This document shows, in pieces, positions 5,091 through 9,581 of a stretch of DNA of 9,581 bases (position 1 is its first letter; each line of letters begins with the position of its first letter). The notes under the pieces are model-generated. The model was not told the DNA's origin. It saw only the letters and a program-made list of their open reading frames with translations, and did not search any database. Position numbers and translations under genes: made by a program. The stretch spans positions 1 through 9,581 of the forward strand of contig JBBRTW010000265.1 of assembly GCA_038244055.1 (NCBI GenBank), written 5' to 3'. Source of the DNA: DASPKW01 sp038244055. Lineage in GTDB: Bacteria; Planctomycetota; Phycisphaerae; Tepidisphaerales; Tepidisphaeraceae.

Positions 5091-6914
5091 ATGGGCAACC
5101 GAAGCGACCATTCCTGGCGGGTGATCCTGGATCGCGTCAAGCGACTGGCGCGGGAGGATGGTGAATTCCGCGCTGCCCTGCGTCGGACGGCCATCATGCT
5201 CCTGGCGGACCTGGAGCGAATGGAGCCCGGGCCATCATTTGAAGTGGGCGCTGAAGACAACGGGCTGGATGAAGAGGTCGACGAGCCAGGAGTCGAGGCG
5301 TCAGGGGTGGCCGGCTCCATTTTTTCCGCCGCGGCCGAGACTACGGGCCAGCAAGCGCATGCCGAACCCACGGCTTTCAAGGTATCAGAATCGGAAGCGG
5401 CGGCGACGGTTGGGGCGGGGGTCACTGCGCCGGCTGTCGCGCCCGCGGCGTCCGCCGATCCGATTTCTCCCGCGCCCGAAATAATCGTGCGCGATGTGCC
5501 GCGCGTGGCGACGGCCCTGCGTCTGGGGGACGGGACTCTTCCTGTGATGGTGCGGATCGATCCTTCGGATGGTGCATCGGCCAGGTTCAATATCGATCGC
5601 CCTCGGGAAACCGCCTCGCGCCGACTGGCTCAATCGGCGAAATCGGCGCAGGATGCGTATGCGACGGCCTACGATGCACCCCACGCGGTGCAGGGGAGGG
5701 ATCTCGAGGGGGTCATCAAGCGCCTGGGCGTGAAAGTGCGGGCCTGCCGCTGGGCCATCCAGAGCCGCGCCGAGCAGGCCGCCGGCGGCGCTGAAAGCGA
5801 GACGGCTGCGGCGGCGCGGCGTCAACTGATCGCCGATGCGAAGGCGCTTCCCGATTGCTGGATATGGTGCATCGATCCCAATGGCCCGCCGCTTCCGGAT
5901 GATGCCGAGTTAGAGCGGATTGCCGGCTGCTACGAGGCGCTGGCCGCGGCGGCGAATTTGATCGTCCTGAGCGAGATGGATGGAGAACAGGCGGTGGAGG
6001 AGGCGGTCGGGCTGTTGGCCGAGGCGCAATCGGCGATGCGGGTGGCGCTGGAGTGGATGGAAAAGGAGGATGTCGATCAGTTCGCGGTTTTTTCCTGGTT
6101 GCGCAACGCCACGCAATCGCGGCACATTTATTTGAGCCGCTATATGCGCGTGGACGACCCGGGCGATCCCGCGCAGTGGAGCCAGCGCCTCGATCGCGCC
6201 AACCAGATGATCCAGCAGCGCCAGGCGTTGCGCCGCCGCACCCACGGACGCGACCAACTGCTGAAGAAGGCTCGATATCACGCGCTTCGGCTGGCCAACG
6301 ATCATGGCGGGGAACATGACTGGGCGACGTTGTCCAACACCGTTGAGGAACTGATCGCCGAGGGAATGCCCGCCAGCAACAGCGAACTGCGCGAATCGAT
6401 CAAGCCGCTGGCCGAGCGCATTCCGGAGGATTTGGAACTCGGCCCGGGCATGGGATTGGTGCTAAGCAATCTCGATGCCTATCTCGCCACGCAGGCGCAG
6501 AATGACCGCCCCGAGGCCGAAGATCGCGCCGAAGTTTCATCGCCCGATGTGCAGCGCGTGGCCAACCTTCTGCAAGGGCGGGTGCTGGTTCTGGTGGGCG
6601 GTCAAAACCGTCCATTCGCCAGCGCCAAACTGAAGCGGGCATTTCGACTGGAAGCAGTTGAATGGCTGGTGAGCGAGGAGCATGAGTCGCTGGAGACATT
6701 CGAGCCCGCCGTCGCGCGGCGGGAAACGGCGGTGGTCCTTCTGGCGATCCGCTGGTCGAGCCACAGCTACGGGGAACTGGCGCGGGTCTGCACCAGGTAC
6801 GGCAAACCTTTCGTGCGTCTGCCGGGGGGTTACAATCCGGAGCAGGTGGCGGCGCAGATACTCAAGCAGGTGGGGCAGACACTGGAATCGGGTGTTGTGG
6901 CGGGGATGGTTTGA
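5091..6914 (+). CDS. Uncharacterised 607-residue protein with C-terminal DUF2325-like domain
   Basis: The function is unknown. The start is a helical region (1-45), followed by an acidic and then Ala/Pro-rich linker (about 46-130). Residues 130-170 look like a short beta-rich stretch. A long, mostly helical middle follows (about 175-470), including WLRNATQSRHIYLSRYMRVDDPGDP (337-361). A compact alpha/beta domain occupies about 496-595: GRVLVLVGG (496-504), then VVLLAIRWSSHSYGEL (548-563), then YGKPFVRLPGGYNPEQVA (570-587). The VGG start, the central SHS and the YGKP segment fit the pattern of DUF2325, a small Rossmann-like domain of unknown role, though this is by memory of the family rather than a search. 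No signal peptide or membrane segment is seen, so it is probably cytoplasmic. The ATG lies 16 bp after folC with no Shine-Dalgarno, which suggests co-transcription or translational coupling with folC. Confidence 0.85.
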   Translation: MGNRSDHSWRVILDRVKRLAREDGEFRAALRRTAIMLLADLERMEPGPSFEVGAEDNGLDEEVDEPGVEASGVAGSIFSAAAETTGQQAHAEPTAFKVSESEAAATVGAGVTAPAVAPAASADPISPAPEIIVRDVPRVATALRLGDGTLPVMVRIDPSDGASARFNIDRPRETASRRLAQSAKSAQDAYATAYDAPHAVQGRDLEGVIKRLGVKVRACRWAIQSRAEQAAGGAESETAAAARRQLIADAKALPDCWIWCIDPNGPPLPDDAELERIAGCYEALAAAANLIVLSEMDGEQAVEEAVGLLAEAQSAMRVALEWMEKEDVDQFAVFSWLRNATQSRHIYLSRYMRVDDPGDPAQWSQRLDRANQMIQQRQALRRRTHGRDQLLKKARYHALRLANDHGGEHDWATLSNTVEELIAEGMPASNSELRESIKPLAERIPEDLELGPGMGLVLSNLDAYLATQAQNDRPEAEDRAEVSSPDVQRVANLLQGRVLVLVGGQNRPFASAKLKRAFRLEAVEWLVSEEHESLETFEPAVARRETAVVLLAIRWSSHSYGELARVCTRYGKPFVRLPGGYNPEQVAAQILKQVGQTLESGVVAGMV

Positions 6915-6986
6915 ATCGGACGCGGCTCGTTGGATTGCCGTGAATGCTGTGGATGTTGCGATCGGGTCGGTGTAGAAAATGCCGGT

Positions 6987-6993
6987 AAAGGAG
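6987..6993 (+). promoter_or_regulatory. Shine-Dalgarno deciding the start at 7000
   Basis: AAAGGAG lies 6 nt before ATG 7000. An in-frame ATG at 6979 lies upstream of this site and has no Shine-Dalgarno of its own, so 7000 is the likely start of the GYF_2/ankyrin gene. Confidence 0.8.
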
Positions 6994-6999
6994 AAGGTG

Positions 7000-8103
7000 A
7001 TGGCAAGCGAATGGTACTACCTGCGCGACGGCCAGCAAACCGGTCCGGTGAGCGCGGCCGATCTGAAAGCGATGGCGGCGGCGGGGGAGTTGACGCTGGA
7101 AGATCTATTGTGGAGGGAGGGGTTTGCGGAATGGGTGGAGGTGAGCCGGATATCGCAATTGGCGGCCATCGCAACCTCGACGAGGAATGCGCCTGTGGTG
7201 GAATCCGCGCCGCAGGAGCAGGCTTCTTCACCCGTAGCGGTCATGCCCAAGGCGGTGGCGCTGACGACTACTCCTTCAGCAGGCCGGAAGGGGGCATCCT
7301 CGCCGGCCAGTGGACAGGCCTCGGCCACGCCGTTGACGTTTCTTATCCTCGCCATCATTACCGCGATCGGTCTTCTGGTACTCTCCGGATTGCGGTTGTT
7401 TTTGGTGTTCTATGATGTGTTTTCATACAGTGGCGAATGGGAGTGGAAACTCGCGACGATACTGGAAATAGTGGTCATGGGAACCGCGGCCATGATGATC
7501 GTGCGGGCCGCGGAGTCGATCCGAAATTGGGATCGTTCGAAGAGTTCGCTGGCAACCTGGTCTATGTGGCTTGGCGTATCGAGCGTGCTGGTAAGCATCG
7601 CGATGGTGTCGCTGATGACATCCTATGGGGTCCCGATGTACCGTGCATTGGGAATGTACGGTGGGAGCGCTCTGGTCGCAGCGCTATGGACATTCCTGGC
7701 CTATACGTGGACAGACAAGCGCAATGCCGATCCATCAGGCGATGGAATGGCGGTCGCCATGTTCGTGATGAATCTGCTGGTGGCCGGAGGATCGACGTGG
7801 CTTTTGCTCAGGCGGGAGAATCCGGATGCGGGGCTGGCGCAGGCGATCGACAATTCCCAGGCAGCGAAAGTGGCCGAGTATGTTGAGCGCAAGACAGACT
7901 TTAATGCGAAAATGCCGAACGGTTCATTACCGTTGCATTATGCGGTCGAGCGCGGGGACATCAAGATTGCGAAGCTGCTGCTCAGTGCGGGAGCTGATCC
8001 CAATAAAGCCGACGACTCGAATCGAACGGTGCTGGCCATCGCACAAAAATATTACTACCGGAAGGATCTGCAACAGTTGCTGATTCAGCACGGCGCGCGG
8101 TAA
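7000..8103 (+). CDS. GYF_2-domain / multi-TM / ankyrin-repeat membrane protein
   Basis: A 367-residue membrane protein that appears to join two protein-interaction modules through a membrane bundle. Residues 2-53 (EWYYLRDGQQTGPVS ... LLWREGFAEWVEV) match the bacterial GYF_2 domain, a small fold related to eukaryotic GYF domains that bind proline-rich peptides. A Ser/Ala/Pro-rich linker (about 60-110) follows, then five hydrophobic segments at about 111-139, 149-170, 185-206, 219-237 and 250-270. The C-terminus (about 278-367) holds ankyrin-type repeats, including NGSLPLHYAVERGDIKIAK and LLLSAGADPNKADD. An odd number of helices would place the GYF domain and the ankyrin repeats on opposite sides of the membrane, but the helix count is approximate. 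The start at 7000 rests on AAAGGAG at 6987-6993 and gives a normal GYF_2 N-terminus. It follows the DUF2325-like gene by 85 bp. Its partners and role are unknown. Confidence 0.88.
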   Translation: MASEWYYLRDGQQTGPVSAADLKAMAAAGELTLEDLLWREGFAEWVEVSRISQLAAIATSTRNAPVVESAPQEQASSPVAVMPKAVALTTTPSAGRKGASSPASGQASATPLTFLILAIITAIGLLVLSGLRLFLVFYDVFSYSGEWEWKLATILEIVVMGTAAMMIVRAAESIRNWDRSKSSLATWSMWLGVSSVLVSIAMVSLMTSYGVPMYRALGMYGGSALVAALWTFLAYTWTDKRNADPSGDGMAVAMFVMNLLVAGGSTWLLLRRENPDAGLAQAIDNSQAAKVAEYVERKTDFNAKMPNGSLPLHYAVERGDIKIAKLLLSAGADPNKADDSNRTVLAIAQKYYYRKDLQQLLIQHGAR

Positions 8104-8166
8104 TTGAAGATGTCGGGAAGTTTTGTGAAGGAGTCTGCGACGGCTTGCTCGCGAAATGCGCTCGCC

Positions 8167-8370
8167 TTAACGATAGGCGGTCACCAACTTGCATGGCATT
8201 TCCCCGGCAATAGCGTTGCGTGGCACGCCTTCCCCATCGAACCCAATCAATAATCCCGCACACGACCAACAAAACCGCGAACCACCGATGACCCATTGGG
8301 GATTCACGCTCGCCTGCCCATCCCTTGCGTGAAGCCAACCTGAGAACTCCCGGCAAATATCCCGCTCCAT
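8167..8370 (-). CDS. Doubtful 67-residue ORF
   Basis: A possible small protein starting MERDICREFSGW and containing a CWSC pair. It begins at an ATG with GGAGG 7 nt upstream, which is the main reason to list it. Third codon positions are not strongly GC-biased and an overlapping frame on the same strand is also open, so it may be chance. It would be convergent with the ankyrin gene (64-bp gap) and divergent from the 55-residue gene. No family was recognised. Confidence 0.22.
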   Translation of the reverse strand: MERDICREFSGWLHARDGQASVNPQWVIGGSRFCWSCAGLLIGFDGEGVPRNAIAGEMPCKLVTAYR

Positions 8371-8406
8371 CGCTCATCCTCCGATGATCCTCCATGGGGG
8401 ACTACC

Positions 8407-8421
8407 GTCGAGTCACTCGAC
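8407..8421. promoter_or_regulatory. 15-bp palindrome upstream of the small-protein gene
   Basis: GTCGAGT-C-ACTCGAC is a perfect inverted repeat with a 1-bp centre, ending directly at the purine-rich ribosome-binding site (AGAAGGA, 8422-8428). It could be an operator for a dimeric regulator. A single-base loop is too tight for a full RNA hairpin, so a DNA site is more likely than an RNA switch. Confidence 0.4.
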
Positions 8422-8432
8422 AGAAGGATCGC

Positions 8433-8600
8433 ATGTCAGCCATCGGAAGCATCGGAAGCGCGTTGCCGCCTCAACGCCCCGTCGCGGTCAGGCCCGCCGC
8501 CTCGCCGCCCGCCAAGGGCAAGTCCAGCGAAGAAGCCTCTGAATCCCCCGCCCAGGAAGCGGCCGAGGGCGGATCAGGCGGCTTGGACGTGCGCGGCTGA
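8433..8600 (+). CDS. Small 55-residue low-complexity protein
   Basis: A short gene encoding MSAIGSIGSALPPQRPVA, then an Ala/Pro/Lys and Ser/Glu-rich stretch, ending GGLDVRG. There is no membrane segment or cysteine, and it is probably disordered. Evidence that it is real is mainly contextual. AGAAGGA (8422-8428) precedes the ATG by 4 nt, third codon positions are GC-rich, and a very strong intrinsic terminator begins 26 bp after the stop. An in-frame ATG at 8394 would give 68 residues but has no good Shine-Dalgarno and would run through the palindrome. The function is unknown. The short hydrophobic N-terminus (AIGSIGSAL) and conserved-looking C-terminal tail might be what matters if homologues exist. 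Confidence 0.6.
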   Translation: MSAIGSIGSALPPQRPVAVRPAASPPAKGKSSEEASESPAQEAAEGGSGGLDVRG

Positions 8601-8626
8601 GGATCAAGCCGCAGGATCAAACCCCG

Positions 8627-8667
8627 GCCGCCCGCGATCGAAGTCACGATCGCGGGCGGCTGATTTT
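8627..8667 (+). terminator. Strong intrinsic terminator
   Basis: A perfect 14-bp GC-rich stem has arms GCCGCCCGCGATCG (8627-8640) and CGATCGCGGGCGGC (8647-8660), a 6-nt AAGTCA loop and then TGATTTT. The T-run is only on the + side, so it ends the small-protein transcript rather than the glycosyltransferase transcript. Confidence 0.85.
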
Positions 8668-8719
8668 GTCGAACGCCAATGCGGATCGCTGGGAGGGAAT
8701 GCGGCGCGATTTGATGTAC

Positions 8720-8758
8720 GCCCTCACCCCCGCCACTGCCGCCGCCCTCACCCCCGCC
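8720..8758. repeat. 15-bp direct repeat GCCCTCACCCCCGCC
   Basis: Two perfect copies lie at 8720-8734 and 8744-8758, 24 bp apart start to start. They sit in the 3' flank of the glycosyltransferase gene. Likely simple-sequence duplication in a C-rich tract, with no assigned role. Confidence 0.5.
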
Positions 8759-8789
8759 CTCATTCGAGTACAGGAGCGGGAGTAAGACA

Positions 8790-9581
8790 TCATGTTTTTG
8801 TAGGCATCGCCGCCAGCCCCATGTGCGCCAATACTTCATCCGTCATCCGCTTCACGCTGAAATGCTCCGCGACTGGCCGGGCGTTTCGCTTGAGCTCCGC
8901 ATAAAGCCCATCATCCACGAGCAGCCTCTCCAACTGCGCCGCCAGATCCACCGTATCCCACGCCCGGAACGCCAGCCCGCCGCGCCGGCCATCGACTTCG
9001 ATCACTTCCGTGATCCCCCCCAGCGCCGGCACCAGCACGGGCGTTCCATAGCTCATCGCCTCGGCCGCCACCATGCCGAAAGGCTCGCGGTGGATCGATG
9101 GATAGACGATGCACCGGCTCCGCCGAAACAGCGCCGTCCGCAGATCGTTGCTCACCCGCCCCTTCCAGAACACCACCAGCCGCAAATGCTCCGCGATCGC
9201 CTCCATCGACTTGCGATACTGCAATCCAAAACTCGATCCCCCCACGCAAACCACCTGCAGCTTCACCCCCCGATCCCCCACCATCCGCGCCGCGTACAGC
9301 AGCAGATCGATCCCCTTCTCCGGGTCCTGCCGGCCAAGATAAGTCACCATGGGAATGGCCGGATCGAGGGAAGGGAAGATTTCTTTCAAGGCGGCAAAGT
9401 CCACTGTCAATTGTCCATGGTCCATGGTCAATTGTCCGTTGTCCGTTGTCCGTTGTCCGTTGTCCGTTGTTGAGCAACCGTCTCCTTCAGCAACTGACAA
9501 CGGACCACTGACAACGGACAATGGACCTTCTCGCTTCTCGCTTCTCGCTTCCAACTTCTCTTGCCCTGAACCCTGAACCCC
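8790..9581 (-). CDS. GT4-type glycosyltransferase, C-terminal domain (5' end outside window), with in-frame repeat insert
   Basis: This is the C-terminal Rossmann domain of a GT-B-fold, family-4-type glycosyltransferase, a retaining enzyme that transfers sugar from a nucleotide-sugar donor. The acceptor is unknown, likely a cell-surface or glycan substrate. The signs are VTYLGRQDPEKGIDLLLYA at the domain start, VVCVGGSSFG, and the EX7E donor-site motif EPFGMVAAE. GTPVLVPALGGITEVI then follows, with a typical C-terminal helix region (SVKRMTDEVLAHM). The frame is open to the window edge, so the TTG at 9554 is internal and the acceptor-binding N-terminal domain lies beyond 9581. Upstream of the domain, the frame runs through a heptamer-repeat element (9400-9581), which therefore occupies the place of the interdomain linker. 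The translated insert is nearly the same as that in RimO. If the gene were instead disrupted and started inside the repeat, the protein would lack half its fold, so an intact gene continuing upstream is preferred. Confidence 0.85.
   Translation of the reverse strand, partial: GVQGSGQEKLEARSEKREGPLSVVSGPLSVAEGDGCSTTDNGQRTTDNGQLTMDHGQLTVDFAALKEIFPSLDPAIPMVTYLGRQDPEKGIDLLLYAARMVGDRGVKLQVVCVGGSSFGLQYRKSMEAIAEHLRLVVFWKGRVSNDLRTALFRRSRCIVYPSIHREPFGMVAAEAMSYGTPVLVPALGGITEVIEVDGRRGGLAFRAWDTVDLAAQLERLLVDDGLYAELKRNARPVAEHFSVKRMTDEVLAHMGLAAMPTKT
9400..9581 (-). repeat. Composite heptamer-repeat element, copy 2, in frame inside the glycosyltransferase gene (cut by window edge)
   Basis: The order and orientation match copy 1. 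On the + strand it runs TCCACTG, TCAATTG, two TCCATGG, TCAATTG, then five GTCCGTT units (9434-9468) and a 22-nt spacer (9469-9490). The same 29-bp block as copy 1 follows (9491-9519), then 8 nt, three TTCTCGC and one TTCCAAC (9528-9555), a 9-nt spacer, and at least two CCTGAAC before the window ends. Unit numbers differ from copy 1 (five versus four GTCCGTT, three versus two TTCTCGC). The inverted-repeat arms are again present and somewhat longer. The encoded peptide shares VQGSG, KLE, RSEKREG, SVVSGPLSVA and STTDNGQRTTD with that in RimO. Confidence 0.9.

Larger units (their letters stand above)
8104..8432. other. Intergenic region before the small-protein gene
   Basis: This 329-bp stretch shows no strong gene. 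It holds one doubtful minus-strand short ORF (8167-8370), an 11-bp palindrome GCGTGgCACGC (8218-8228), and a clean 15-bp palindrome just before the small gene (8407-8421). No convincing terminator for the ankyrin gene was found. Confidence 0.6.

Noticed and set aside
4586..5590. 334-residue minus-strand open frame spanning folC and the next gene
   Set aside because: It crosses two well-supported plus-strand genes and has biased antisense composition (Arg/Ser/Thr-rich, no motifs).
7982..8395. 137-residue minus-strand frame with one hydrophobic stretch
   Set aside because: It overlaps the 3' end of the ankyrin gene, and the hydrophobic stretch is short and in an out-of-frame context with no supporting start signal.
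8823..9473. Plus-strand frames opposite the glycosyltransferase, ending in repeated LSVV/RCP peptide
   Set aside because: The repeated peptide is just the heptamer tract read on the other strand; the minus frame has the GT4 motifs.
9554..9554. TTG at 9554 as the glycosyltransferase start
   Set aside because: The frame stays open upstream to the window edge through the repeat, no Shine-Dalgarno is present, and a start here would omit half of the GT-B fold.

Overview
This GC-rich window looks like chromosomal DNA from a free-living bacterium, most likely a planctomycete (possibly Phycisphaerae). That assignment is an inference from gene style: a GYF_2/ankyrin membrane protein, a large protein ending in a DUF2325-like domain, many starts without a Shine-Dalgarno, and Ala/Pro-rich linkers. 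No rRNA, tRNA, CRISPR array, phage gene or transposase is visible. Most genes are housekeeping or uncharacterised.

Layout. Positions 2-1375 (+ strand) hold the C-terminal part of a Vps4/p97-type AAA ATPase and a four-helix membrane protein with low-complexity tails. A long imperfect hairpin (1396-1461) separates these from a convergent gene, rimO (1492-3153, - strand), the ribosomal protein S12 methylthiotransferase. A 367-bp divergent intergenic region has a good promoter candidate for rimO, a weaker one for folC, and an unexplained pair of 13-bp direct repeats. Next on the + strand come folC (3521-5074), a closely spaced 607-residue protein of unknown function (5091-6914), and a GYF_2/multi-TM/ankyrin protein (7000-8103). 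After a 329-bp gap, a 55-residue small protein (8433-8600) is followed by a textbook intrinsic terminator. The window ends in the C-terminal half of a GT4-type glycosyltransferase (8790 to beyond 9581, - strand).

The most striking feature is a composite repeat present twice, at 2508-2680 and 9400-9581. It is built almost wholly from tandem 7-bp units of four kinds: CCTGAAC, TTCTCGC/TTCTAAC, CAACGGA/CCACTGA, and TCCGTTG, which is the reverse complement of CAACGGA. Both copies lie inside protein-coding genes (rimO and the glycosyltransferase), in the same orientation relative to coding and in the same reading frame. Both sit at an apparent linker between domains. Their translations are nearly the same peptide, with shared blocks VQGSG, RSEKREG, SVVSGPLSVA and STTDNGQRTTD. 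The DNA can fold into a long hairpin with a 22-nt loop that has the same length but different sequence in the two copies. This looks like a dispersed, in-frame, protein-tolerated repeat family, comparable in concept to Rickettsia palindromic elements and, in unit length, to cyanobacterial heptanucleotide STRRs. One unit is 7 bp, so gain or loss of a single unit would shift the host gene's frame, which makes a phase-variation role worth testing.

Functional links between genes are limited. folC (folate polyglutamylation) and the downstream unknown gene are 16 bp apart and probably share a transcript. The rest appears to be a mosaic of unrelated transcription units.
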